A stretch of 64,000 nt of DNA from JBDTVS01 sp040007095 (GCA_040007095.1 JBDTVS010000090.1:122425-186424); one strand, 5' to 3'; counted from the stretch's first letter, positions 26,597 to 36,636 are shown. Numbers and translations are program-made. The notes: a model not told the origin generated them from the letters alone.

Positions 26597-26698
26597 GCGC
26601 GCGAGATCGGCCTGCCGTTCAAGCGCCGCTTCTGGGAAGACGATGACGGCAGCTACAGCGGGATCAGCCGCACCGACCTCGACATCACGCAGATCTCG
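26597..26698 (+). pseudogene. Fragment of a flavin-dependent amine oxidase-like gene
   Basis: About 34 codons read AREIGLPFKRRFWEDDDG.. and continue with GISRTDLDITQIS. This resembles an internal stretch of flavin amine oxidases (KRRFWE followed by a GGISxTD element). Neither the FAD-binding start nor the C-terminus is present. It is an isolated remnant between the MBL gene and the histidine kinase. Confidence 0.4.
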
Positions 26699-26699
26699 G

Positions 26700-27085
26700 A
26701 AGCGATCCACGACCGCGCCACGTTGGCCGGCACCCACGCCGCGTCGCATCGCGATGCCCCGCCCGGGAGTTATGCGACGCATCACGCTTCCCGGGGAATG
26801 GCTGCGTTTCGCGTCGCACCTGCACTGAAACTACTGACCCGTGCACACCATTTTGCGACCGCAGTCGTCGATAGATCGAGCATCGGCAGTCGCGATTCCA
26901 CTCACCCCACCCAGATATCAGCGCGATCGGCAAAAGCCAACGGCGACTTCCCTGGTCGCTGCTCGACCTTGCGTGTTCAAAAGGGGACACCGCACACGCA
27001 TCCTGATTATGGACGATGAACTGCTCAGCGGTCAGTTGATGGTCGCGGCGCTCGCGCCGCAAGGCGTTCTCTCAGCGGACGCGCT
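26700..27085. other. Non-coding gap upstream of the hybrid kinase
   Basis: No intact gene. A short plus-strand frame near 26991-27070 (RILIMDDELLSGQLMVAAL) looks like the first strand and acidic pair of a receiver domain, but it is too short to be sure. No repeat or terminator seen. Confidence 0.35.
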
Positions 27086-30000
27086 GTGGTTGGCGCGAGA
27101 GCGTTCGAACGTGGCGATTGCCTGAACAAACGGACGCACCATGAGAGGACAGGTAGGGTCGCATTGAAGACTCGCCAGGTTGTCGGCGCCCAATGGGACA
27201 CGACCATCTTTGGCATTTCCGTCGCCATCATGCTGATGGCGGCCGTCGTGCTCGTGGGCTGGCACGCCCACATCCCCGCCGCTGTTCAGATCTTCCCCGG
27301 TCTGAATCACATGCAATACAACACCGCATTGTGCTTCGTGGCGCTGGGAGCCGCGGGTATCGGTCTGTCGTCCGGACGCCGGCTGTTGATGCTGTGCGCG
27401 GGCAGCCTGGTCGCGCTGATGGGGACGGCGGTGATTCTGGAAGACGGCACCGGCCTCTCGTTCGGGATCGATACCCTGTTCTTCCACCCGTGGGTGACGC
27501 TGGTTGAATTCCCTGGACGAATGTCGCCGACCACGGCCGTCAATTTCTTCTTCAGCGGCGTCTCACTCGTCATCCTTTCGGCGCGTCCGACCGCACTCGG
27601 CAGCTTCTGGATACTGAACTCCATTCCACTGAGTCTGGCGCTGACTGCGCTCATCGGGTATGTCTACGGGATCGCCTACTTGCTTCCCTTCGGCCTCGGT
27701 TTGCAGATGGCCTTGCATACCGCCTCGGCGTTTGCGGCCTACGGCGTCGCGATGCTCGGGTATGCGTGGACGCACGCGGAGCGCGGGCCGGATGGGTTGC
27801 CGACGTGGACGCCCGGAATCGGCGTCGCTTTCCTGCCCGTACTGTTGGGCGGGGCGAGCGGGCTGTTTCCACAGCAGTCGTGGCGGGTGCTGTCGGTCGA
27901 GGCACTCGCGTCGCTCGCGGGGGTCGGCTTGGCGGCCCTCGCCATCCGCAAGCTCACCGCCGTGAAAGTGGCCAGCAAGGGCCTCCTGATGACGGGTATC
28001 CCGCTGCTCCTGCTGCTGACATTCGTCGGCCTGGTCGTCTACTTGCAGGCACAGAGCGAGTCGGCTCAGGAATCGGCGCTGCATTCCACGGAAGTCATCG
28101 GCGTCTCGCAGGCGCTGCTGGCTCGCATCGGCGAAACCGAGAGCGCCGCTCGTGGCTACGTCATCACGGCCGACGAAAAGTTCATCCCGTGGTACGAGGA
28201 GGCATTGGCGCAGGCGACGTTCACGTCCACGCAACTACAAACACTGGTCGCCGACGATCCTCCACAAGAGGCCAGAATCAAACGGATCAGGCAACTCACG
28301 GCGTTGCGCGCGGGCCGTCTGGCCGAGACGATTCGATTGGTCCACAGCGGCCAGCAACAGGCCGCCGCAGATCGCGTCAAGGAGGGAACCGGGACCGCGC
28401 TGATGAGACAAGTCCGCGCGGAGATGGCGGCATTCTCTCAGGAGGAACTGCGGCTGGGCAACGAGCGCCGACGCGCCCTGGACGCACTCCGGCAGCGGGT
28501 CAACTGGCTGCTGATAGCGGGAACAGCCGCCGCGATTCTGCTGGCGAGCATCCTGACGCTGTCCTTCGGCGCAGGCGTCAGCCGGCGCTTGCAGCAACTC
28601 CGGGACAACGCGCACGGCCTGGCCGCGGGCCGGGATCTTGCGCCGCCGCTTTCGGGCGACGATGAGATTGCCGAATTGGACCGGGCCTTCCATCACATGG
28701 CCGACTCGCTCCACGAGGTCACCAGCCGCGAGAAGGCGGTGATCGAGGGAACCAGCGATGCGATCTTCGTCAAGAACCTCGAACATCGCTACCTGATGAT
28801 GAATTCGGCCGGCGCCGCGGCGATTGGCCTGCCGGTCACCGACATCATCGGCGCGTCCAACGAGGACCTGATCGAGCCGGAATTGGCCCGGCAGATTCGC
28901 CGGCGTGACGAAGAGGTTATCGCCAGCGGCGATACGATCACCTTTGAATACGACTCGTCGGACAAAGCCGGCGTGCGGCGGACCTACTTGTCGAACCGGG
29001 GGCCGTTTCGTGACCGCCGCGGCACCATCGTCGGCACCTTCGGGATCAACCGCGATATCACCGACCAGAAACGCGCCGAGGCGGCATTGATAGAGAGCGA
29101 ACGCCGTCTCGCGAAGAGCGAGCGCCGAACCAGGCTCGCCCTGGATGCGGCAGAGATGGGCAGCTTCGAGCTGGACCTCGCCACGGCTGCGTTCGAGCGT
29201 TCGATCAAGCACGACCAGCTCTTCGGCTACACCACACTCCAACGCGAATGGAGTACGACGGATCTGTTTGCGTGCGTCGTGCCCGAGGATCTGACCGCCG
29301 TCCATCGTGCGTTCGAGGCTGCCTACACGACCGACGCCTTCAACATGGAGTGTCGAATCCGCTGGCCCGACAACTCTGTGCACTGGATTAGCGGGAATGG
29401 CCGGGTCGACCGGGACGGCGACGGCCAGCCGATGAAGATCCTGGGCGTCGTGCGAGATACGACGGATCGTAATCGTTCGGACGCCGAACTGCGCACGGCG
29501 AAGGACGCGGCCGAGTCGGCCAACCGGGCCAAGAGCGAGTTCCTGGCCAACATGAGCCACGAGATCCGGACGCCGATGAACGGGGTCATCGGCATGACCG
29601 AGCTCGTGCTCGACACCGAGCTCACCTCCGGCCAGCGCGAGAATCTGGTCGTCGTCAGGTCGTCGGCCGAAGCGCTCCTGATCGTGATCAACGATATCCT
29701 GGACTTTTCCAGAATCGAGGCGGGCAAACTCGAGCTCTATCCCATCGACTTCAACCCCCGCGATGCCATCGGCGAGACAGCGAATGCGCTGGCCTGGAAG
29801 GCGCACCAGGCCGGGCTCGAGCTGATCGTGGATGTCGAGGCGGCGATCCCGAATACGCTGAGAGGCGACCCGGGACGTCTGCGTCAGATTCTCATCAATC
29901 TGATCGGCAACGCCATCAAGTTTACGCACCACGGCGAGGTCGTGGTGCGGGTGATCAGGGAGGCGGCCACGCCGCCGGATATCGCGTTGCACTTCGCGGT

Positions 30001-31168
30001 CAGCGACACCGGCATCGGCATCGCGGCTGACCGTCAACAGAGCGTCTTCGAGGCGTTCACGCAGGCGGACAGCTCGACCACCCGCGCGTATGGCGGCACG
30101 GGGTTGGGGCTGACCATCTCGTCCAAGCTCGTTCATCTGATGGGCGGGCGTGTCTGGGTGGAGAGCGAGGCCGGCAAGGGCAGTACCTTCCACTTCACCG
30201 CACATTTCGCAGCGGCGAGCGTGGCCCCCAAGGTGACCGCAGTTCCCGATCCAGTCGACCTGAGAGACCGGCGGGTTCTGGTCGTCGACGACAACGCGAC
30301 CAGTCGGCGACTGCTCGAAGAGATGCTTTTGGGATGGCAGATGGCGCCCTCGCTAGTGGCCAATGCGCGCGACGCGCTCGACGCGCTGCGCGCGGCGCAC
30401 CAATCGGGACAGCCCTTCCCGCTGGTGGTGACGGACTTTCAGATGCCCGGTGCGGATGGATTCACCCTGACGGCGGCGATCAAGCAGGACAAGGCGATCG
30501 CGAACGCCACAATCATCATGCTCACGTCGGTCGGTCAGGCGGGCGATGGCGCCAAGTGTCGGGAGGTGGGCGTCGCGGCCTACCTTCCCAAGCCGATCAG
30601 GCGATCGGACCTGCGCAGCGCCATTCTGTGGGCGTTGAGCGATCGGTCTGCCGAATCGAGCGAGCCGGTGCTCGTGACACGCCATACCCTGCGGGAGGCG
30701 CGCCATAAAGGGCGAATCCTTCTGGTCGAGGACAACAGCGTCAACCAATTGGTGGCCAAGCGTCTGCTCGAGAAACGAGGGCACACCGTGGTCGTCTCGA
30801 GCAACGGACGGGAGGCGCTCGCCATCCTGGAGCAGGCGTCCTCGACCGATTTCGGCTGCGTGCTGATGGATGTCCAGATGCCCGAGATGGACGGCTTCGA
30901 GTGCACCGCCATCATTCGAGGTCGAGAGCGAGTGACGGGGGCTCGGCTTCCCATCGTCGCGATGACCGCGCGTACGATGGAAGGCGACAAGGTCCGCTGC
31001 CTCGAGGCCGGGATGGATGCGTATCTCTCGAAGCCGGTCCAACCCAGCGAACTATTCGACATCGTTGAGCGGTACCTCGAGGTCCCAGACGCCCAGGGGC
31101 CTCGGACAACGTTGCTGCTCGCAACCGATGGCGGTCAACCCCACTCCGACCGAGACCCGGCGTCCTGA
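27086..31168 (+). CDS. Hybrid sensor histidine kinase (CHASE3-HAMP-PAS-PAS-HisKA-HATPase-REC-REC)
   Basis: Up to 1360 residues. An N-terminal multi-span membrane region (about 35-300, seven or eight helices) is followed by a CHASE3-like extracytoplasmic sensor (about 320-465), a membrane helix (472-492), HAMP, two PAS domains (about 550-665 and 690-800), HisKA with the phospho-His in NMSHEIRTPMNGV, HATPase boxes (NLIGNAIKF, DTGIGIA, GGTGLGLTIS), and two receivers with phospho-Asp in VVTDFQMPG and LMDVQMPEMDG. There is no HPt domain, so a separate phosphotransfer protein or an unlinked regulator is needed. The start is uncertain: a TTG at 27164 with AGGTAGGG upstream is an alternative that removes 26 doubtful residues. 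It is not adjacent to a response regulator (orphan). Confidence 0.92.
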   Translation: MVGARAFERGDCLNKRTHHERTGRVALKTRQVVGAQWDTTIFGISVAIMLMAAVVLVGWHAHIPAAVQIFPGLNHMQYNTALCFVALGAAGIGLSSGRRLLMLCAGSLVALMGTAVILEDGTGLSFGIDTLFFHPWVTLVEFPGRMSPTTAVNFFFSGVSLVILSARPTALGSFWILNSIPLSLALTALIGYVYGIAYLLPFGLGLQMALHTASAFAAYGVAMLGYAWTHAERGPDGLPTWTPGIGVAFLPVLLGGASGLFPQQSWRVLSVEALASLAGVGLAALAIRKLTAVKVASKGLLMTGIPLLLLLTFVGLVVYLQAQSESAQESALHSTEVIGVSQALLARIGETESAARGYVITADEKFIPWYEEALAQATFTSTQLQTLVADDPPQEARIKRIRQLTALRAGRLAETIRLVHSGQQQAAADRVKEGTGTALMRQVRAEMAAFSQEELRLGNERRRALDALRQRVNWLLIAGTAAAILLASILTLSFGAGVSRRLQQLRDNAHGLAAGRDLAPPLSGDDEIAELDRAFHHMADSLHEVTSREKAVIEGTSDAIFVKNLEHRYLMMNSAGAAAIGLPVTDIIGASNEDLIEPELARQIRRRDEEVIASGDTITFEYDSSDKAGVRRTYLSNRGPFRDRRGTIVGTFGINRDITDQKRAEAALIESERRLAKSERRTRLALDAAEMGSFELDLATAAFERSIKHDQLFGYTTLQREWSTTDLFACVVPEDLTAVHRAFEAAYTTDAFNMECRIRWPDNSVHWISGNGRVDRDGDGQPMKILGVVRDTTDRNRSDAELRTAKDAAESANRAKSEFLANMSHEIRTPMNGVIGMTELVLDTELTSGQRENLVVVRSSAEALLIVINDILDFSRIEAGKLELYPIDFNPRDAIGETANALAWKAHQAGLELIVDVEAAIPNTLRGDPGRLRQILINLIGNAIKFTHHGEVVVRVIREAATPPDIALHFAVSDTGIGIAADRQQSVFEAFTQADSSTTRAYGGTGLGLTISSKLVHLMGGRVWVESEAGKGSTFHFTAHFAAASVAPKVTAVPDPVDLRDRRVLVVDDNATSRRLLEEMLLGWQMAPSLVANARDALDALRAAHQSGQPFPLVVTDFQMPGADGFTLTAAIKQDKAIANATIIMLTSVGQAGDGAKCREVGVAAYLPKPIRRSDLRSAILWALSDRSAESSEPVLVTRHTLREARHKGRILLVEDNSVNQLVAKRLLEKRGHTVVVSSNGREALAILEQASSTDFGCVLMDVQMPEMDGFECTAIIRGRERVTGARLPIVAMTARTMEGDKVRCLEAGMDAYLSKPVQPSELFDIVERYLEVPDAQGPRTTLLLATDGGQPHSDRDPAS

Positions 31169-31229
31169 GGAGCAGCGCTTGTGCGCGTCGCGCATGCGAC
31201 ATCGCCGAGGCGCTGGCTCCGCGGATTTC

Positions 31230-31349
31230 CGGAGCGGGGCATACGAAGACGTCTACGTGAGAACACCCGACGGGTGGCGCTTCAAGATCCGCACGCACTC
31301 GCGCGCACCCAATGGTCAGAAGGTGGCGCCGCCTGCGGCGACGAAGTAA
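31230..31349 (+). pseudogene. C-terminal fragment of a SnoaL/NTF2-like gene
   Basis: The last 37 codons read GAYEDVYVRTPDGWRFK, then RTHSRAP and a stop. This is the typical end of SnoaL-like polyketide cyclase/NTF2-fold proteins. Upstream the frame runs into the end of the kinase gene without similarity, so only the C-terminal quarter remains. Confidence 0.55.
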
Positions 31350-31715
31350 CCTCGGCACTCCGTGCCAGACATCGTAGAGGCCGCTCACACACGCGGCCCG
31401 ACCTGAACACTCAAAAGTCAGAACTCAGAAGGCCTGCGGGGCGGCGATTCAGCGTCGTGGACCTGCCGCCTTGAGATCCGTTTCAAGGGTGTTTCGCTGG
31501 GAGTGGACGCAAGCCCCGGAACCCACGGTCTTCCCCTCGACTCTCGGTTTACCGCTCCCCCGAAAGCCAGAACTTCCGCGCTGCCAGTGTCCTGGCATTC
31601 GAATACTCATCCACGCACAGCTTTCAGACATAGGTCTCCGCGGCGGGCGACTTATTGGGCTTGGACACGACTGAGACCGGACGCAGGAACCCTCGTATCG
31701 TATTCCGCCGCTTGA
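31350..31715. other. Non-coding region
   Basis: Several short open frames on both strands, none with recognisable similarity or coding character. No repeat or RNA seen. Confidence 0.4.
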
Positions 31716-31831
31716 GCTTAGAACAATAGATGACAATAACGGAATGCACGTTGCTATAGCTAATGACGTCTATGTAATTCTAACGGACTTAGACAAACTA
31801 TATACGTCTCTAGTCATGGAGGCTTGAAATC
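31716..31831 (+). promoter_or_regulatory. AT-rich promoter region and ribosome binding site of the lipoprotein gene
   Basis: A sharply AT-rich island in a GC-rich window. CTATATA at about 31797 is a possible -10 box and TTGCTA at about 31752 a possible upstream box, but spacing does not fix one pair. GGAGG lies nine bases before the ATG at 31832. Confidence 0.45.
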
Positions 31832-32902
31832 ATGGTAATTGGAATCGGCTCCCGGCATCTCCCAATCGCAGCGTTCATCGCAGCGTCCTTGTTCCTGACC
31901 ACCGCGTGCGGTGAGGTGCCTACGGCGCCGAGCGCAACGGCAGCCGCCAGCGCGACATCCCTGGGGGCGGTCTCCAATCGCGGCTCGGTCTCCAAGGCCT
32001 CGACGACGGCTCGAATCTGCACCGTCGCGGACGCGCCGCAAATTCAGCGCTCGTTCGAGGTCGGCCGGTTGACTGTGACCAACGGCGCGGACTGCACGCT
32101 CTACGCGGGCTTTGGCGCCTACTACATCCCGAACATCCACGATCCGGACCTGTTGCAGGAACTGTGGCTGGCCCAGACCTCGAGCGAAATCGCGCCGCAC
32201 AGCTCAGGCGTGCTGACGGTTGGCTGGACCGAGCACTGCGGCGATTGGGTACAAGAGGACTTCTGGATTCTGCCGCGTCTCGTCACGTCGAATCCGCCAC
32301 GCGACGAAAACGGCGTGGTCCGAAGCGGTCCCGAGACGCTGCTGCCTGGCCGCAACGAGCCGAGGGAGATCGACGGCAAGCGGTTCCTGACGACCGCCGG
32401 GGATTGCGTCGTGCGTCCGCCGTCGCCACCTGTGACGCCGCCGACGCCGCCGACGCCCCCGGTGCCTCCCGTGTGCAGCGGTTCGTCCACATTGCGATTC
32501 CCCCAGGGGTCCTACATCGCGACCTTCCCGGTGGGATACCCGGATCCGTGGTATCCGAGCCAGCTCGGGCCATTCTCATTCTCCATTCCGGCTGGTTCGT
32601 GGAGTTTCACATCCACGACGGGCGACGAACACATCGAGCATGCCGGCGAGTATCCTCCCGGCCAGGACCCGCAACAACACGAGAGCGTGAAGTATGAGTT
32701 CTATGCCGGGGCGGAACTGCTCGCCACCTCCGGTGCTACCACCGATATTCCGACCGACGTTGACGTGATGTTCACCAACCTGGGCGTCCTGACATTCGCG
32801 AAACCGGTGACCGCGATCCGGGTGATCCACGCTGGCCCAATCTCGGAATTTCCGAATGACAGCCTCTACCCGGTCACGCTGACCTACTCCTGCCCTCAGT
32901 AG
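31832..32902 (+). CDS. Hypothetical lipoprotein with proline-rich linker
   Basis: 356 residues. A lipobox LTTAC-G near 22-27 predicts lipid anchoring. The N-terminal domain (about 60-185) carries single cysteines in ICTVAD, DCTLYAG and EHCGDW and no known family signature. It is joined by a Thr/Pro linker (PPTPPTPPVPP, near 205-217) to a beta-rich C-terminal domain starting SSTLRFPQGSYI. The gene has its own AT-rich promoter region and a strong hairpin behind it, so it is probably monocistronic. Function unknown; a surface carbohydrate- or protein-binding role would fit the layout but is a guess. Confidence 0.72.
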   Translation: MVIGIGSRHLPIAAFIAASLFLTTACGEVPTAPSATAAASATSLGAVSNRGSVSKASTTARICTVADAPQIQRSFEVGRLTVTNGADCTLYAGFGAYYIPNIHDPDLLQELWLAQTSSEIAPHSSGVLTVGWTEHCGDWVQEDFWILPRLVTSNPPRDENGVVRSGPETLLPGRNEPREIDGKRFLTTAGDCVVRPPSPPVTPPTPPTPPVPPVCSGSSTLRFPQGSYIATFPVGYPDPWYPSQLGPFSFSIPAGSWSFTSTTGDEHIEHAGEYPPGQDPQQHESVKYEFYAGAELLATSGATTDIPTDVDVMFTNLGVLTFAKPVTAIRVIHAGPISEFPNDSLYPVTLTYSCPQ

Positions 32903-32915
32903 ATTCTCCCTGGCG

Positions 32916-32950
32916 GAAGGCTGCTGGCGGCGATGCGCCAGCAGCCCTTC
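32916..32950 (+). terminator. Hairpin terminator after the lipoprotein gene
   Basis: Stem GAAGGCTGCTGGCG / CGCCAGCAGCCCTTC (14 pairs, one bulged C) with a 6-nt loop, 14 nt after the stop codon. No clear T tract follows. Confidence 0.6.
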
Positions 32951-33125
32951 GCAGTGCCCTGTTCTGCTGGTTTGCAAACTCCAAATGCAACCACGAAACC
33001 GCGAAAGCACGAAGAACACTTCCTAAGTCCACACCGAACACGAGAAGTAACGTTGCCCGGCCGAGCGGCGACAACATCGGGGCCGGCGGCATGCGTGCTG
33101 ATGTAGACTCCACCCAGGAGTTCGC

Positions 33126-34154
33126 ATGAAGCAGGCCTTCCTCGCGTTCGCGTGCCTGGCCCTGGCGGCGACGCCAGCCCTTGACGCCCAATCGCCCGGC
33201 TGCGCCCCATCAAACGGATTGGGCTTCATCTGCGACCTGCAGAAGCCCGAAGACCTGGTCCTCCTCCCCGACACGCGCTGGCTGATCGCCAGCGGCATGG
33301 AGGCGGGCTCAGGACTGCACCTGATCGACACGCGCGCGAAACGGGCGCAGACGCTCTGGACGAGTGGCGCGCCCGCGCGCCCAGACAAGAATCGCTTCGC
33401 CAACTGCCCGGACCCGCTCGATCCGCAGCAGGCGGTCTTGCACGGCCTGAGCCTGCGTTCCGCACCAGCCGGCCATTTCACGCTGTACTCGACGAACCAC
33501 GGCGGCCGCGAGTCCATCGAAGTGTTCGATATCGACGGGCGGGGCGCCACACCGTCGGCCACCTGGGTGGGCTGCGTGCTGATGCCCGACAAGCTCGCGG
33601 CCAACAGCGTCGCGGCATTCGGCGACGGCGCGCTCCTGGCCACTGTCGTCTCCCTGCCCGGGAAGACCTCCCCGGACGGCCGGAACACCGGCGCGGTCTT
33701 CATGTGGACGCCCGGCGACAGCGTGTTCCATCGGCTGGACGGCACGGAGCTCCCGGTCAACAACGGCATCGAGACCTCCGCCGACGGTCGCGAGTTCTTC
33801 GTCGTGTCGATGGGACTGAGACAGATTGTCGCGTTCTCGCGCGCCGATCCCTCCAAGCCGATCGGCTTCGCGCAGCTCTCCGGTTTCACCCCCGACAACG
33901 TCCGCATGGTCGGCACGCGTCTGGTCGCGGCCGGCATGGCCGTGGCCGACCCATCGTGTGTCGCCGGCACGCCCTGTCCCCGAGGGTTTGCGGCCCAAGC
34001 CATCGACCCGAAGACGCTGGTCGTGAGCGACCTCGGACGTTGGCCCGCGACCCCGCCGTACGGCGGTACCGCCACGGCCATCCCCATCGATGGTGAGATC
34101 TGGCTCAGTTCCTATAACGGCGACCGCGTCGCCTACGGCCCGCTCTCCCGTTAG
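33126..34154 (+). CDS. Secreted beta-propeller protein, SMP-30/strictosidine-synthase-like
   Basis: 342 residues with a signal peptide (MKQAFLAFACLALAATPA). The repeated blades contain KPEDLVLLPDTRWLIAS near 40, GGRESIEVFDI, and NNGIETSADGREFFV, which matches the metal-site region of SMP-30/gluconolactonase and arylesterase-like six-bladed propellers. It probably hydrolyses a lactone or ester outside the cytoplasm, substrate unknown. It ends two bases before the acyl-CoA synthetase start, so the two are co-transcribed. Confidence 0.75.
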   Translation: MKQAFLAFACLALAATPALDAQSPGCAPSNGLGFICDLQKPEDLVLLPDTRWLIASGMEAGSGLHLIDTRAKRAQTLWTSGAPARPDKNRFANCPDPLDPQQAVLHGLSLRSAPAGHFTLYSTNHGGRESIEVFDIDGRGATPSATWVGCVLMPDKLAANSVAAFGDGALLATVVSLPGKTSPDGRNTGAVFMWTPGDSVFHRLDGTELPVNNGIETSADGREFFVVSMGLRQIVAFSRADPSKPIGFAQLSGFTPDNVRMVGTRLVAAGMAVADPSCVAGTPCPRGFAAQAIDPKTLVVSDLGRWPATPPYGGTATAIPIDGEIWLSSYNGDRVAYGPLSR

Positions 34155-34156
34155 AC

Positions 34157-35833
34157 ATGCCGCGCGTGCCGGAAGGCGGTCTGTCGCAGGTGCGCGGCGC
34201 GACCGACGTCGCGCTGAGCGATTCGACCGCACATTCACTACTGGCCACCGCCGCACGCCGTTGGCCCGAGCGCGACGCGGTGGTGTTTGTCGATCAGCGC
34301 GTGCGCTTCACCTGGCAGCAATTACTGGATGAAGTCGAGGTGGTGGCCGCCGGCATGTGGGCGCTTGGCGTGCGGCGCGGCGACCGCGTCGGCATCTGGT
34401 CGCCGAACCGCGCCGAATGGCTGCTGACGCAGTTCGCCACCGCGCGCATCGGCGCCCTCCTCGTCAACATCAATCCAGCGTACCGACTCCTGGAGCTGGA
34501 ATACTCGTTGAATCAGTCGGGCGTCATGCTGCTGATCACGGCAACCGGCTTCAAGTCCAGCCACTACCTCGGACTGCTGCAGAGCCTCGGCGTCGGGCGC
34601 GACCCGGACGCTTCGAAGCTGCCGCTGCTGCGCTCGGTGGTGCGGATGGGCGACGAGGCGACGCCGGGCATGAAGAACTGGCCGCAGATGGTGGCGCTCG
34701 GCCGCACCCAGACGGCCATGCTGCCGAACGAACACGAGCTGCGGTGTCAGGATCCGATCAACATCCAGTTCACCAGCGGCACCACCGGCGCGCCCAAGGG
34801 CGCGACGCTGACGCACCACAACATCGTCAACAACGCGATCGCGGCCGCGCACTGCATGGAGCTGTCCGAAGCCGACGCACTGTGCATCCCGGTGCCGCTG
34901 TACCACTGCTTCGGCATGGTGCTGGGGGTGCTTGCCTGCGTGGCCACAGGGGCGACGATGGTGTTCCCAGGCGAAGGGTTCGAGCCGCGCGCCACGCTGG
35001 CGGCGGTCGCAGCCGAACGCTGCACCGCGCTGCACGGCGTGCCGACGATGTTCATCGCCGAGCTCGATCACCCCGAGTTCGCGCGCTTCGACCTGACGAC
35101 GCTGCGCACCGGCATCATGGCGGGCGCGCCCTGCCCGGTCGAGGTGATGAAACGCGTGCAGCATCAGATGCACATGCACGAGGTGACCATCGCATACGGC
35201 ATGACCGAGACCTCGCCGGTGTCGTTCCAAAGCGCCACCGACGACCCGCTCGACAAGCGCGTCGGCACCGTCGGCCGCATCCTGCCGCACCTGGAGGTGA
35301 AGATCGTCGGCGCCGACGGCCGCGTCGTGCCGGTGGGCGAGGTGGGCGAGCTGTGCACCAGCGGTTACTCGGTGATGCAGGGGTATTGGAACGACCCCGA
35401 GCGCACTGCCGACGCGGTGCGCGACGGCTGGATGCATACGGGCGACCTGGCGACCCTGGACGAGCAGGGCTATTGCAACATCGTCGGCCGCGTGAAGGAC
35501 CTGGTGATCCGCGGCGGTGAGAACGTCTACCCGCGCGAGGTCGAGGAGTTCTTGTTTCGTCATCCCAAGGTGGCCGAGGTGCAGGTGTTCGGCGTGCCGG
35601 ACCCGCGCTACGGCGAAGAGCTGGCGTCCTGGATCATCACCAAGCCTGGCCAGGTCTGCACCGAAGATGAGATCCGCGACTTCTGTCGCGACCAGATCGC
35701 CTGCTACAAGGTGCCGCGCTACATCCGCTTCGTCGACGAGCTGCCGATCACCGTGACCGGCAAGCCGCAGAAGTTCGTCATGCGCGCGGCGATGATGCGC
35801 GAGCTGGGGCTGACGGCGGCGGCGACGGCGTGA
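34157..35833 (+). CDS. Acyl-CoA synthetase (AMP-binding, fatty-acyl-CoA ligase)
   Basis: 558 residues of the ANL superfamily. The phosphate-binding loop TSGTTGAPKG is near 207-216, the motif YGMTETSP near 350, the hinge aspartate segment MHTGDLATLDEQGY near 425, and GRVKDLVIRGGENVYPREVE near 443, ending with the catalytic Lys in VTGKPQKF. It activates a medium- or long-chain carboxylic acid to acyl-AMP and then acyl-CoA. It reads more like proteobacterial FadD-type enzymes than the neighbouring genes do, so horizontal origin is possible. It follows the propeller gene closely, which may supply the free acid. Confidence 0.92.
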   Translation: MPRVPEGGLSQVRGATDVALSDSTAHSLLATAARRWPERDAVVFVDQRVRFTWQQLLDEVEVVAAGMWALGVRRGDRVGIWSPNRAEWLLTQFATARIGALLVNINPAYRLLELEYSLNQSGVMLLITATGFKSSHYLGLLQSLGVGRDPDASKLPLLRSVVRMGDEATPGMKNWPQMVALGRTQTAMLPNEHELRCQDPINIQFTSGTTGAPKGATLTHHNIVNNAIAAAHCMELSEADALCIPVPLYHCFGMVLGVLACVATGATMVFPGEGFEPRATLAAVAAERCTALHGVPTMFIAELDHPEFARFDLTTLRTGIMAGAPCPVEVMKRVQHQMHMHEVTIAYGMTETSPVSFQSATDDPLDKRVGTVGRILPHLEVKIVGADGRVVPVGEVGELCTSGYSVMQGYWNDPERTADAVRDGWMHTGDLATLDEQGYCNIVGRVKDLVIRGGENVYPREVEEFLFRHPKVAEVQVFGVPDPRYGEELASWIITKPGQVCTEDEIRDFCRDQIACYKVPRYIRFVDELPITVTGKPQKFVMRAAMMRELGLTAAATA

Positions 35834-36151
35834 ACGTCGCATGACGCTGCGGTCGCGAGGGGCCGGACGCCGCGCAGACGGCCGTCGAGCGCATCTTCCA
35901 CACGCGCTCGGGTTTCCATGTCGACGCGTTGTCGGATGGCGATCGACGTTCAGGCATGGGCCGGGGACATCAAGAAAGCATGATGCCCCTGGCGCCAGAT
36001 CTTCGAGTGCTGGATCACGGCATTTCGCAATGCCCGCGACAAGTCATTAGTAGTAAGATGCATCGGCTTCGACCAATGTCTTGCTCCGAGCGACGCATCG
36101 CGCGTCGACTGTCGCCAAGACGTATACTGAAACGCTTTCACTGACTCGTCC
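35834..36151 (+). promoter_or_regulatory. Intergenic region with a possible -10 element
   Basis: About 320 nt without a supported gene. TATACT at about 36123 is a good -10 box for the gene at 36152, but no -35 is evident. No repeat seen. Confidence 0.35.
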
Positions 36152-36628
36152 ATGGGTGTTCTGGCCTGGCTTGAATCGATTCCGCTCGCGATCTGGGTGC
36201 ATGAGTCGCCCTCGGTGTGGGCTCAGCCGACGGTGTTGACGCTTCACACCATGGGAATGGGCGTGCTGGTCGGCGCGAGCTGGATGCTCGACTTGCGCCT
36301 GCTCGGCATCATCCGAAACGTTCCGCTGTCGGCCTTTCGCTGGGTCTTCCGTGTCGTCGCGGTCGGCTTGATCGTCAATGTCGCAACCGGCGTCCTGCTG
36401 TTCGCGCAGCGCGCGACCAGCCTGGGAACGGCGATGCCGTTTCTCATCAAGATGGGCCTGGTCATCGCCAGCGTCGCCACGCTGGTGCCGCTCCGCTCGT
36501 ACGTGTACCGCGTCGACGCGGACCAACGCGAGGTCGACGGCAGCGCTCGTCTCCTGGCGATCGCTTCGATCCTCGCATGGTCCGGTGCCATCACGGCGGG
36601 CCGCCTGCTCGCCTATCTGGTTCCCTGA
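36152..36628 (+). CDS. Integral membrane protein, DUF6644-like
   Basis: 158 residues with four hydrophobic spans. It opens with LAWLESIPLAIWVHESPSVW and contains the pattern H-T-M-G-M-G followed by DLRLLGIIRNVP, which is shared with the second half of the next protein. Function unknown. It is the first gene of a three-gene membrane operon (8 nt to the next). Confidence 0.78.
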   Translation: MGVLAWLESIPLAIWVHESPSVWAQPTVLTLHTMGMGVLVGASWMLDLRLLGIIRNVPLSAFRWVFRVVAVGLIVNVATGVLLFAQRATSLGTAMPFLIKMGLVIASVATLVPLRSYVYRVDADQREVDGSARLLAIASILAWSGAITAGRLLAYLVP

Positions 36629-36636
36629 GCAGGTTC

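Noticed and set aside
26991..27125. Response-regulator-like peptide (RILIMDDELLSGQLMVAAL) as a gene
   Set aside because: Only about 25 residues resemble a receiver start; no start codon context or remaining domain, so it is not listed as a gene.
31449..31736. Open frames on both strands in the gap before the lipoprotein gene
   Set aside because: No recognisable family or ribosome binding site on either strand.
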